Assembly: GCF_019393635.1 (NCBI RefSeq)
Contig: NC_057866.1
Coordinates: 3,746,223 to 3,810,222, forward strand
DNA: 64,000 bases
Reading direction: 5' to 3'
DNA from: Dromiciops gliroides
Taxonomy: Eukaryota > Chordata > Mammalia > Microbiotheria > Microbiotheriidae
Positions within the stretch are counted from its first letter, which is position 1, and each line of letters begins with the position of its first letter. Below the pieces are notes generated by a model. It worked only from the letters and a program-made list of their open reading frames with translations. It made no database searches and was not told the DNA's origin. The position numbers were made by a program, and so were the translations under genes. Shown in pieces: positions 13,017 through 23,405 of the stretch.

Positions 13017-14009
13017 TCACATCTCCACAGGGCCTGTGTCCAGCATTTCTCCCCCCTCCCCCAGCTCTTCCTCATCCCCCAGGGCCCTCAGCAGAACGGC
13101 CTTGAGGGGCTCCCTGAAGCTGCGCTGCCGGAGGCTGCCTACGCAGAAGTAGATGGCTGGCTTAGCTGAGCTGTTCACACAGGCCATGAGGACACTGAGG
13201 CAGTAGTAGTAGGCGGGGATGTCCAGCCAGTTTAGGGACAGCCTGTAGATGCCAAAGGGAAGGCCACAGAAGAGGAAGGTGAGGACAGGGAACAGAATCA
13301 TCAGGTAGAATTTCTGGGGCCCGCGGCGCTGGGAACCGCACTCCCCCCGGATGAGCAAGATCAGACTGGACACACACATCGTGGACAAGAGGAGGCAGAG
13401 CAAGCCCACCCGGGCCAGGCCGATCTGGCTGCACACGGTCCCCGTGTTGCCCCCAGACAGCTCTCCGCAGGTACCGTAAGACAGGAAGTGCAAGAGGAGA
13501 CAGAGGGCCCAGAGCAGGGCGCACACAATGGCAGACGTGTGGGGGGGCCGGCGGCGGCGGTAGCACGTGGGCCAGAGGGTGGCGGCACACTGCTCTGCGC
13601 TGAGGGCCCCCAGGAGGCTCAGGCCCACGGTGTAGAAGAAGAACCGCAGGGCCAGGAGGCTGTCATAGACATAATGGGGGAAGCTGAAGTCGTGCTGGAG
13701 AGTCTCGGGAATGACGATCACCATGTGGCAGCACAAGAAAAGGAAGTCGGCGCTGGCCAGATCCAGGAGGTAGATGGAGAAGTGGTTCCGATAGATGCGG
13801 CTGCTTAGGAGCCACAGGATGATGCCGTTCCCGGCCAGGCCCGCCAGACCCACGGCCTCGGTCAGAGCGAGGATGACGACGCTGAAGACGAGCCCCTCGT
13901 CCTTGCTCCGGCTCAGAATGAGGCGCCTCATGCCCATCTCCGTCCAGTTGCCAGCCCCACCATCCCAGGCTGAGAACACGGGAACCAGCTCCCTGGCACC
14001 TGCATCCAT
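13017..14009 (-). CDS. MRGPRE: Mas-related G-protein coupled receptor member E (MRGPRE)
   Basis: A 330-residue orphan class A GPCR of the Mas-related family; relatives act at the plasma membrane, many of them in sensory neurons. It matches MRGPRE better than other members: LLSSRIYRNHFSIYLLD, CCHMV.IVP-type TM2, RFFFYTVGLSLL and CALLWALCLLLH are close to human MRGPRE as I recall it. Seven hydrophobic segments lie at about residues 39-68, 78-101, 115-140, 159-178, 205-225, 236-256 and 268-290. N61 and D88 are the TM1 and TM2 landmarks. The DRY motif is replaced by AEQC (138-141), and NPxxY reads KPAIY (283-287). N21 (NWT) is a possible glycosylation site. The frame stays open for 11 codons upstream, but that longer frame begins with GTG, so the first ATG at 14009 is chosen. 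A splice acceptor (TTGTGTTCATAG) ends at 14052, giving a 42-base leader in this exon. The frame is intact and probably functional. Confidence 0.93.
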   Translation of the reverse strand: MDAGARELVPVFSAWDGGAGNWTEMGMRRLILSRSKDEGLVFSVVILALTEAVGLAGLAGNGIILWLLSSRIYRNHFSIYLLDLASADFLFLCCHMVIVIPETLQHDFSFPHYVYDSLLALRFFFYTVGLSLLGALSAEQCAATLWPTCYRRRRPPHTSAIVCALLWALCLLLHFLSYGTCGELSGGNTGTVCSQIGLARVGLLCLLLSTMCVSSLILLIRGECGSQRRGPQKFYLMILFPVLTFLFCGLPFGIYRLSLNWLDIPAYYYCLSVLMACVNSSAKPAIYFCVGSLRQRSFREPLKAVLLRALGDEEELGEGGEMLDTGPVEM

Positions 14010-14050
14010 GCTCAGGGATCCCCTGTAGGACTCTGCTGCCACCCAACGTC

Positions 14051-14053
14051 CCT
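14051..14053 (-). promoter_or_regulatory. Putative 3' splice site before the MRGPRE coding exon
   Basis: On the minus strand the sequence TTGTCCTTGTGTTCATAG precedes GGACG, and the exon would start at 14051. MRGPR genes usually carry the whole coding region in one exon after a 5' untranslated exon, which this fits. Predicted by eye only. Confidence 0.55.
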
Positions 14054-17000
14054 ATGAACACAAGGACAACACGGCATCACACCAGGAACTTGGTGTGGCA
14101 GCACTGACCCCCTTCCACATCCCTCCCCTGTGTAGGACCCAGACCCTCAGTGAGGTCCTGGGGAGACAAGACAGGTAAAGGTCAGAGTCGTGAGCCCCTG
14201 GGGACCAGGAAGGCCTTTCCCCACGGAATGATTGTGCACCCCGTCCAAAGTGTAATCCCCTGGAGTGACCATCCCCTTCACTTTGCAAGGCAGCAGGGAA
14301 TGCAAACTGGTCACCAGGCTCCACGTCTGACTGCAGAAGGCTGGAGACACTCAGCTCTCCCTGTCAGAAGTTAATGCAGGGGAAAGCCGAAAGTGCTTCT
14401 AATGAGCGGCTCAGAGAGCTGCTCTCGGCTTGGAGATGGGTTGGGCATTTGGGGCACCACTTCTCAAAGAGGGATGCACGCCCTTGAGTTTTCTGGGATG
14501 TCGATCACCACAACCATTCCCGGAATGATCCGGGAAATGAGAATTTTACTGTGGAGCCCCCTGGGTGGTGTCTTGTGGAGGAGAGCTGTGCCGTCACCCC
14601 TTGGTGTTCTCAGGTGGGGGGGCCGGGCATTGGCCCATTCCAGCCCTTTCTCTCCTTTGTAGTCTCGAGGTGAATTTTCTCCTGGTAGCTGGGGATGGGC
14701 TCTTTGAGGTAGAGGGAAGGAGACTTTCGGTGCTAGACTTCAGGGTTTGCTTTTACTCTGCCTATGGCCTAGGACCACTGGGCTTCTCTGACTTGGCAGT
14801 TACCTGGGGACTGAAAAGAGGGTGATGGCATGCCTGGACACCCCAAAGCTTCCTTCTTCTTCAACCAGGCCATAGCTAACTGCCCTCTCTGCCTCTCCTG
14901 AACCTCAGAAAGGCTGCAGGTTGGCCCCTGGGTATGCCCTTGTGTAGTCAGGGCCTTGTGGGGAGGGGAAGGTATTTATGAAAATGATTCCCCTTAAGAG
15001 TAGTTTTCATGCCCCCCCTTCTCCTCCCTTGCCCCCTCTGGTGTCAAAGAAAGCTTTAGCTCTATCTTTTAGGAACTTCCTTCTAAGTCCCCTTGCTACA
15101 CCCTCTCCAGTCCCTCTGGACCTTGCTCAAAGGACTTCCACACAGGTCCTCAGGGCTATTCTGCTTTTGCTGTCTGAGCTGTCTTCCCACTCCATCTTCC
15201 CGGTCCCTTGAGGCAACCCTCCTCCAGCCGACCCCATCTGTGGCCGAGTAGAGAAGCCAAATCCCAGAAGGTCTGAGCTGGAAGGGACCTCAGAGGCCTA
15301 GCCAATCAACCTGTAAAGTGGACTGTGTCCCTGCAGTAGAACCCAAGGGGATTCCTGAGCATGGACACAAATACTATGAACCAGTAGGATGTGTGCTCTG
15401 ACAGAGCAGGGACCATGCAAACCAGCATCTTTGCATCTTTAGTGCCCAGCCCCTGGGAGATGGTTGATACATGTTCACTGGGTTGTGCTGACCCGGAGCT
15501 AGCTAGGCCCTCCATTCCTTCTTCCTTCCCTCCCTCCTGGTCTTTTGGAGGCTGCAGGGGATGTGCTACCCTGCCTCCAGAAGCAACTTATTTCACTTTC
15601 CATATGTCTGATTTTCACAAGGTCCCCTTACGTCAGAGGACCTGGATGCAAATTCTGGCTCTGCTTTTTATAGCCAATATGAATGTTGGCAAGACATTTC
15701 CCCTCCCAGGGCCTCAGGTTGCCCCTCTATAAAATAAAGGAGGTTAGAGTAGATAATATCTAAGGCATATTTCACATTCAAGACTTTATTCCCCTAACCC
15801 TATTGGTGCTCATTCTCTCCCAAAGTTTCTGCCTCCCCTCTCCTTCTGTTCAAACCTCTCAGCCAGCTCCTTGTGGTTTCTCTACCACCCATGCGGTGAG
15901 GCTGGAATTGCAGGGCTGGGAGGGGCCTAATGCACTAACAATCAGACCTCCCCTTCCCATCCTGATCCTTTGAAGGGAAAGTGAACAATAAGAGACAATA
16001 AGGAAGAGATGAGGAACCAAGAAAGGATAGGGAAAAAGAGAAAGCTGAGGGAAGGAAGAGGAAGGACAGGTAAATGAAGAAGGAAGCTGGCATGGCCACC
16101 CCAACCCTGCCCTCAGGACAGGGCTCATTGTTCCTCACCCTCCACCCCCAGATCCAAGGTCCTCTGGGCTGCACCATCAGCTTAGCAACCAGAGCCCCAG
16201 GAAGGACCCAACCCAGTGGAGCCATAAACGGTATAGTCAGGGAGCTCTGGAGGTTGGAGGACGGTTGAAGAGAGGAGAAAAGCAAGTAGGTGTCTAGGGA
16301 AGACAGGACTTGTGTATGGGGAAGCCGGGTGCCCTGCATGGAGGAAAAGAGAGGAGAGCTTGCCTACCCCTTGGGTAGTGGAGGATCCTAGGGAGCCTCT
16401 TCTGTCAGCCCAGTGGCTTCGGGCAGCACCCAGCTCTGTCTTGGCTTCCATCCACCTGTAGTAGGAAATGAGGAGGGAGAACCCAGGGGTTCCAGCTCCC
16501 CCAAAGTTCTGCCTGGGAACTGCGATTTCTTCCACTTTCCTGGGCGGTCTAAGGGGAGTGTGATCCCTTTCCTTACCTGCCCTTCAGGGCAATGGGGAGG
16601 CAGGGGAGAAGGTGATGCCTACCAGACAGCCTTTTACGGGGCTCATGGGGAGCAGCTGAATTTCCTGTCCCCAGAGCCCAGAACCCGAGGAAGTGAGCTC
16701 ATGTTGCAGCATGAGGGATGTGGGATAGACCTAATTCAGGAACAGGATCTAAGAGTCCAATTCAGGAACAACAGATGCCCTATGCGGAGGTAAACATTGC
16801 CAAACGAAGGAGGGAAATCGTCTAAAGGCTGCTTAGATTAGAGGTGGACGTGGGTAGGTGGGGTCCTGGAGGCAGGGGGATGGGGATGACCCCCACCAGC
16901 CCTCCCTCCACCAGCTTTTTTCTCTGGTGCCTTAACTCCCACTCCCTTCCCCCAAAACACTTTCCTCAGCAGAGCAGCAAGAGTAGGAGACAGAAAGCTC

Positions 17001-17071
17001 TGGGGTGACCCCCCCCATGCCACCTCCCCCCAAGAAGAGCTCTGCCTACAGACCATTGATGTCAATCTCAC
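14054..17071 (-). other. Likely MRGPRE 5' intron / upstream unique DNA
   Basis: Almost free of young repeats. It contains a short GAGCTGGAAGGGACCTCAGAGG ancient-repeat fragment near 15278-15300. I see no other coding exon. The stretch would be intron if the donor at 17071 is real; otherwise it is 5' flank. Confidence 0.4.
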
Positions 17072-17360
17072 CTTCCCGGGTGGAGGGGGCTTTGAACTGC
17101 CGGCTCACACTAGGGAGTTCCAGCGGGAGGCGCCTCATTCCTGGCCCAGCCAGCGATCGGATCAGGGCGTCTCCCGGACAGCTGTTAGCAGGCGCCAGCA
17201 TCTCCCGGCTGATGGGGAGTGGGGCAGGGGAGTGTCACGTGGTGTCGGTCCACTTGTCAGAGGCTTCAGCCCTAAACTGCCTCCGCCTCCGCCTCCGCCT
17301 CCGCCTCAGGGGAACCCCTCCCCTCCAGGCTACATTACCGGGCCGCACCAGCACCGCCTT
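17072..17360 (-). promoter_or_regulatory. CpG-rich block with splice donor: candidate MRGPRE promoter and first exon
   Basis: CG dinucleotides are denser here than in the surrounding DNA, for example in CCAGCGATCGGATC and GGCGCCAGCATCTCCCGG. On the minus strand CCCGGGAAG is followed by GTGAGATT at 17071, a good splice donor. A CCGCCT hexamer array (17279-17308) lies at its distal edge. The assignment to MRGPRE is inference from strand, distance and usual gene structure. Confidence 0.35.
17279..17308. repeat. (CCGCCT)n simple repeat
   Basis: About five tandem copies of a six-base CCGCCT unit within the CpG-rich block. Confidence 0.9.
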
Positions 17361-17423
17361 TCCAGAACTATCCTCTTTTTTCCAGCTTGCTCCCGAAGGG
17401 CCTAGAAATGGAAGTAAGGCTTG

Positions 17424-17465
17424 GCTGGGGTGGGGGTGGGGGTGGGGGTGGGGGTGGCGGGGGGA
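17424..17465 (+). repeat. (GGGGGT)n G-rich array
   Basis: Tandem TGGGGG units running into a G run. It has at least four G tracts with one-base loops, so a G-quadruplex on the plus strand is possible. Confidence 0.9.
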
Positions 17466-17589
17466 GAGGAAGTCTGGGCAAGCCTCCTGCCTGCCTTTGG
17501 AACAAACAATTCGTCAATGTCGCCCGAAGTTCCGGCGCAGGTCTCTCTTGCCCCTGATGCCTTGGAGATGTGGGAGCCAGGCCGACAGG

Positions 17590-17700
17590 TCCCATATTTT
17601 CAGATGAGGAAACTGAGGCACCAGCCTGTGAAGTAGCTTGCCTTGGGTCACACAGCTACCACACAGCTAAAGTCGAAGCCAGGTTTCTCCTGGCCTCAGG
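17590..17700 (-). mobile_element. MIR/CORE-SINE fragment
   Basis: The stretch TCAGATGAGGAAACTGAGGC, followed by TTGGGTCACACAGCTA, is the antisense 3' half of a MIR-type CORE-SINE. Confidence 0.75.
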
Positions 17701-18855
17701 CTCCCAGCAATCAGAGGCCTCATTCCCAAGAACCCCTGCCCCCCAACTGCACAAGTATCCCTTTCTTCGTTTAGGGGTCGCCGATGGAATCTTGTTGGAA
17801 GCCAGGGGATCGCACAGGACGTGCCAGTATTGCAGAACAGCCTTTTGTTTTGATGTTGGGGAACTATTAGTCCACGACGTTCTGCTGCAGCAGCTCTGGT
17901 CCAAAGTTTGGGAGCCGTTTGGTCCTGAGAGGTCCTGCCCTGTCCTTCAGAGCTGAGGCTCCTGGTATTGGGATGATGGCTTGCTTTCTCGCATTTTTGT
18001 TGTTTTTTGCGTCTGCTACAGCTGCTGGGAGAGGGACGTGCTGAGAGCCACCCGACGCCGCTGTCTCCTCTGCTTCCCCTCTTTCCCCATCCAGTATCTC
18101 TGAAGCACCTACTATGTGAAGTGATCCCAGAGGTTCTAACAGCACACTGCCAGCCCTCCCTGCCTCTGACACCTGTTATCTGGCACCTCACCGCTATGAA
18201 CCCCACTTACTCCATGGGCAGAGGCTCGATAGCCTCTTTAATCGTTTGATGGAGGACAGAGTTGTTCCTTTGGCCCCAGAGGGAAGAGCTAGGAGCTGTG
18301 GGGGATGTTGGGAAAAGGCCAAATTAGGATTGACGTTTGATATTGAGAGCGCCCCAGTCTGGACTGAGCTGTCCCCTCCTCCCCTCTCAGGTGGGAGGGG
18401 CGTGGCGTGGCGTGGCGGGGCGGGGTCCCTTTCTCAGGGGAGCTGTTCTGGCAAATGAGAAGGATGTCCCTTTCAGCTCTGATTCTGTGATCAGAAACAT
18501 AACGAGTCTATGGGCCGGCTCAGAGAATTCGAGCTGGAAGGCACTTTGTAGGTCGTCTCCTCCAGCCCCTTCATTTCCCAGAAAAGGGATCCTCGGGCCT
18601 GAAGAAGGCAAGCAACTTACCCAGGGTCAGCCAGGACGCAGCTAATCTTCAAACCTAGCACTTCCCTGTTGTACGGCGGGTCGGCAGCAAACTGCCTTCG
18701 GAGGAGCCCCAAAGTTTGAGTTCTCCTTTAGAAGGAAAAGGAAACAGAGGGTCCCCCTTCTGCACGGAGATATCGCAGGCAAAAGCTTCTTTGCTCCTGG
18801 GACTTGGATGTGAGCGTGCGCTAATTAGAAGAAGTTTAATAGGGATGAAGCCATC
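17701..18855. other. Unique DNA with an ancient repeat at 18525-18660
   Basis: No convincing gene. Bases 18525-18660 (GAGCTGGAAGGCACTTTGTAGG ... CAACTTACCCAGGGTCAGCCAGG) look like an old interspersed repeat related to the short fragment near 15278. Confidence 0.5.
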
Positions 18856-19390
18856 AATTAGCCAAACAACAAACATTTATTAAGAATGTATAATGTGGGG
18901 CAGCTAGGTGGTGCAGTGGATAGAGCACCGGCCCTGGAGTCAGTAGTACCTGAGTTCAAATCCGGCCTCAGACACATAACACTTACTAGCTGTGTGACCC
19001 TGGGCAAGTCACTTAACCACAATTGCCTCAGTAAAAAAAAAAAATGTATAATGTATCAGGCACTGGTGATACAAAGACCAAGCAGAAACAGTCTCTGACC
19101 TCTAGGAGTTTGCACTTTAAAGGCAGACCTTGCATGTAACTATATAAGTCTGTATAGACACTCTCTCTCTCTCATCTCTATTTCTATATTTCTATCTATA
19201 TCATCTATATCTATATATGTATGTACGCACACATATATAATGAATACAAAGTAATGATTTTTATTTTTGGTTTAGGTCAGAAAAGAGAGGTAGTGGTTGT
19301 TAGGGAAGAGATCAGGAAAGGCTTCCTGTAGGAAGCATCACTGGAATGGGGTTTTAAAGGAAATAAAGGCTTTTAAATGTTATGGGAGCA
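18856..19390 (+). mobile_element. Ancient interspersed repeat of unknown class, split by a SINE
   Basis: The words ACATTTATTAAG ... CAGGCACTGGTGATACAAAGACCAAGCA ... CTAGGAGTTTGCACTTTAA and GGCTTCCTGTAGGAAGCA recur in variant form at 25420-25620, 55110-55205, 57835-57945 and 59170-59325. This marks an old dispersed family. A microsatellite-like CTCT/TATC stretch lies at 19158-19215. Confidence 0.6.
18897..19042 (+). mobile_element. tRNA-derived SINE (WSINE1 type) with 12-bp target duplication
   Basis: Complete head and A tail. AATGTATAATGT lies at 18885-18896 and 19043-19054. Confidence 0.96.
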
Positions 19391-20692
19391 AGATCTACAT
19401 TTTGAGGTCGTGAAGTAGGTGACTACAGCCAATTCATAAATTATAGAGGCAAAAACCCAGGTGTTATCATGCTTATGAGCAGGTTCAAGAGGTAGAAAAA
19501 AAACTCCACAAACCGGAACTTTGATTAGCATTCTAACAAGGCTTCTTATAGATTAATTTACATCAGAGAGACAGAGAACTAATTCTTTTACATGTTGCAA
19601 TCTCCTTAGGCTATAAAAATTAAATAAAAAGGCAGATTCATAGTCCCATGCTTTCTTCAAATGTCACAGAAGTTGAAGAAATTTAGTCAAGCAGAGTTGT
19701 AATCTCATACATCTCCTAAGGAAACAAATTTAGTTGAACAGAGCCTACAGGTAAACGAAGTCAGGTTATAGATTAAGTTACATTTGGAGGGTTCAAAATG
19801 GGCTGATTGTAGGGGAAAGGATTTACTGTCACCAAGACAACCAAAGAGTTGGGGACAATTGGGATTCTTCAAACAACTTATATCACCTTGGCTTCCCTTT
19901 GGCTTCAATCTGAGGAATGTCAAGCAGTCTTATTTTAACTTTATTATTCCATGAGTCAGGTTTTGGTTAGGTGAGATTAATGTAGCAGAAGACAGGATTT
20001 CAGTTAGCTAAACATTGCAGGATGAATGACCCTGAGCCTTGAATAATAAAAATTAATGGAAGGAAACAAAGAATAAAGAGAATTCCCATCACAGTTTCCA
20101 CTGTTTGGATCACAGAGAGGTCCTCAATGCCTCTTGGATCACACACTTGTAAATACACATGTCCATATTAGGACTTGGACATTGACCTTTGCAGGCAAAC
20201 ATAAGCACCAGTTAACTTCAAAGTAGGAGTAATGTGAGAGTGATCATCAGTGTTAGACAACATGAACTCTGCTTGATCCTGGTGGTTCTCCATAAGCCGA
20301 TCCAATTATCCATTCTTGTCAGCATATTTCATCTTGGGTCTTAGCTGTCTCAAGTAGTTGTCTGGTCCTTCAGAACATTTCCTTTGGGGATTCTGTAATA
20401 GGCCTCATTTCTCCCAGGAGGAGTTCTGCTTTACTGGCTCCAAGTCACTTGCAGAGCTTTCCTAGGTAATGCTGGAGATAAGATTTAGCACAATTTAGTA
20501 AGGTCTGATGCAACCTCTTGCATTTTTTCTTTCCTTAACAAGTTCATATGGTAAAAACCAGTACAAATCTAATGGTGCTATCCTATTAAAAACAGAGATA
20601 TAAGAAGAACGTTGAATAAGGAACCCATAGTTCACCTGAAACTTCAGAGATTTTCAGGCTTCACCCACGACTCACCTGCTCTTTATAGTCTT
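19391..20692. other. Unrecognised DNA; one block is repeated beyond the next L1
   Basis: No gene seen. Bases about 20004-20100 (GCAGGATGAATGACCCTGAG, then CTTGAATAATAAAAATTAATGG) recur in diverged form at 25131-25190 and on the far side of the SINE there. This suggests an old direct repeat or two members of an unnamed family. Confidence 0.45.
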
Positions 20693-20788
20693 TCAGTTAA
20701 TCAAAACTTTTTTTTTTATCAAAGTATTTGATTATTTTCTAGTTACATGTAGATATAGTTATCAACATTTGTTTTTATAAGATTTAGG

Positions 20789-21798
20789 GTTTTGTAATGG
20801 AGTTTATTAATTTGATCATTGACAATGCTATGCTAAGGTTTAGTAAAAAATACAGCAATTCAAATAGTTAAAGAAGATAATCCAGCTTTCCAGACCAGAG
20901 TCCAGAATCCAGAATCCAGACCAGAGTCCAGAATCCAGTTTTCCAGACCAGAATCCAGTTTCCTCCTGATGACATCTTACCACTTCAAGAAGACAAGAGA
21001 ACTCAGAGACTTTATATGAACTGTTTTGCTTTATTAGCTTTTACTATCTCCTTTCTGTTATAATATATACTATCTGTAACATGTACTCTCTGCAGAGGCT
21101 CTCCCTTTGCAAAGCTAATGTCAAAGCGTCGGTTCATGAGGACAAAAAAAAATCACCCCTCTGGACAAAACTTTCCTCTCTTCCTTTTCTATATTGTTGT
21201 TCACATATTATTAGTTAGCAATAGTTATTATATTCTTTTTACTGTTCCATCAAGGAAACATTCCGTTTCTTGAGGAAGCAAAGGGGGAAAATGTGGTAAA
21301 AAAAAAAATGAAAGTTTTTTAACAGTCAGTTAGGATAACTGAAAGACGCCAGTTTTTTGAAGGACCACCCTTTCGGGGAGGAGACCAATGGCATGAGCTA
21401 CACACGCCAGTCCACCTGCTGCGCATGTCAGACTGCCTGCTATGCACTCGACTTCCGGGGTGCGAGCTTAAAGGACAAGGAGAGAACGGAAGTGGGGCTT
21501 TTTCCTGCTCTGCTGGTCTCCTGATTGTGCTGCACAGACGGTCTCTCTCTCTCCAAAGGTGGCCTTTGGTTTTGGTGAGTTTTTATAAGGAATATAGACT
21601 AAGCTTAGACTTAAGACAATTTGTATTGTGTTTCTACTTTCCTATCCTTCTAATCAACATCACCTTGTGACTACCATAACAATAAAAGGTCTATCTAGAA
21701 AACCAAAAGCTTCTTCCATTTACTAGTCTGGGAGATAAATTAAGGGAAAGGTTAAGTAGGGGAGATTTATGATCTAATATCCAATTTTAAATCTCACA
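20789..21798 (+). mobile_element. Retroviral 3' end with 3' LTR (family B) inside L1
   Basis: The LTR is 21292-21798 (starts TGTGGTAAAA, ends AATCTCACA, contains AATAAA near 21681). It is preceded by the purine-rich tract GCAAAGGGGGAAAA. About 500 bases of internal 3' sequence lie upstream, including a TCCAGA-rich tandem stretch at 20883-20955. The same structure is in reverse at 47450-48450. Only the 3' end is present; it is broken. Confidence 0.85.
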
Positions 21799-22226
21799 GT
21801 TTCAAATTTTTCTCCCTCCTCCCTCCCCAAGACAGCAAGCAATCTGATATGTTATATATGTACAATCACATTAAACATATTTCTTCATTAGTCATGCTGT
21901 GAAAGAAGAATCAGAGCAAAGTGGAAAGACCTCAAAAAAAGGAAAACAAAAAAGTAGAAATAGTATGGTTCAATCTGCATCTAGATTCCACAGTTCTTTT
22001 TTTCTGTATTTGGAGAGCATTTTCCATCATGAGTCCTTTGGAACTATCTTAGACCATTGTATTGCTGAGAAGAGTCAAGTCTATCACAGTTGATCAACAC
22101 ACAATGTTGTTGATACTGTGTACAATGTTCTCCTGGTTCTGCTCATCTCACTCAGTATCAGTTCATGTAAGTCCTTCCAGGTTTCTCTGAAATTTGCCTG
22201 ATCATCATTTCTTCACATTGATTTTT

Positions 22227-22401
22227 TTTTTAATTTTATTATTATTTATTTTTTTATTTTTTTGGTGAGGCAATTGGGGTTAAGTGACTTGCCCAGGGTC
22301 ACACAGCTAGTAAGTGTTAAGTGTCTGAGGCCAGATTTGAACTCAGGTACTCCTGAATCCAGGGCCGGTGCTTTATCCACTGCGCCATCTAGCTGCCCCC
22401 A
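22227..22401 (-). mobile_element. tRNA-derived SINE (WSINE1 type)
   Basis: Antisense copy with a T-rich tail at left. The target duplication CTTCACATTGATTTTT is at 22211-22226 and 22402-22417. Confidence 0.96.
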
Positions 22402-22433
22402 CTTCACATTGATTTTTAAAAACTTTGTGTTCT

Positions 22434-22609
22434 GGGGCAGCTAGGTGGCGCAGTGGATAGAGCACGGACCCTGGATTCAGGAGGACCTGAGTTCAAATCC
22501 AGCCTCAGACACTTAACAAGTACTAGCTGTGTGAACCTGGGCAAGTCACTTAACGCCAATTGCCTCACCAAAAAAACCAAAACCCAACAACAACAAAAAC
22601 AACAGCAAC
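22434..22609 (+). mobile_element. tRNA-derived SINE (WSINE1 type)
   Basis: Sense copy about 30 bases from the previous SINE, in opposite orientation. The target duplication AAAAACTTTGTGTTCT lies at 22418-22433 and just after the tail at about 22610. Confidence 0.96.
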
Positions 22610-23292
22610 AAAAACTTTGTGTTCTAAATTTTCTCCCTCCCTCCTCACCCCTCCCTCTGGAATCATGCAATTCAATAAAACTCATACATGTGCATTTATG
22701 CCAAACATCTTCACATTAGTCAAGTTATGAAAGAAAATAGAATAACTTTAGAAAGAGGAACTAACAAATAAAATTATACTTTATTCTGTATTCAAATACC
22801 ATCAGTTTTTCCTCTTTTAATGGTTTGTATTTTTCATAATTTCTTATATAGCATCCTGCTCATCATTTCTTTCACAGTTACTATTGCTAACTGTATTACC
22901 CTCCATCCTATTCCCTCCCCTAGATATTTACTCTATTTTTTATCTTCTTTCACCCTATGCCTCCTCAAAAATGTTTTGCTTTTTACTGCCCCTTCCCCCA
23001 ATCTGCCCTCCCTTCCTTCACCTCTCCCTGCTTTTCCCCTTCCCCTCCCACTTTCCCTCAGGGCAAAATATATTACTATACCCACTTGAGTATTTATGTT
23101 ATTCCCTCTTTGAGCCAATTCTGATGAAAGTAAGGCTCACTCACTCCCTCACTCCTTTCCCATCTTCCCCTACACTCCATAAGCTTTTTCTTGTTTCTTT
23201 TATGTGAGTTGCTTTAAACCCTTCCACCTCTCCTTTTCCCTTTCTTCCAGTGCATTCCTCTTACCCCTTAACTTAATTTTAAAGATGTCATC

Positions 23293-23405
23293 ATGGGTCA
23301 GCTAGGTGACACAGTGGACAAAGCACCAGCTCTGGACCCAGGAGGCCCTGAGCCCAAATCCAGCCCCAGACATAAGCCACCCCATCCTCCCTGCCCCACA
23401 AATAA
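23293..23405 (+). mobile_element. Degenerate tRNA-derived SINE
   Basis: GGTCAGCTAGGTGACACAGTGG, then CCAGGAGGCCCTGAGCCC. Diverged and shortened relative to other copies. Confidence 0.75.

Noticed and set aside
14010-14042. Eleven-codon upstream extension of MRGPRE
   Set aside because: It would start at GTG; the ATG at 14009 fits both the splice acceptor position and the family length.
13488-14061. Several open frames on both strands overlapping MRGPRE
   Set aside because: They are out-of-frame shadows of a GC-rich receptor gene; only the 330-residue frame has seven membrane segments and family motifs.
17005-17607. A 200-codon plus-strand open frame over the CpG-rich block
   Set aside because: Its length comes from GC-rich and repeated sequence (CCGCCT and GGGGGT arrays give LRLRLR and GWGWG). 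It has no domain and no conserved feature.
18897-18980. tRNA gene-like A and B boxes
   Set aside because: These are the heads of dispersed SINEs with A tails and target duplications, repeated about twenty times; they are not tRNA genes.
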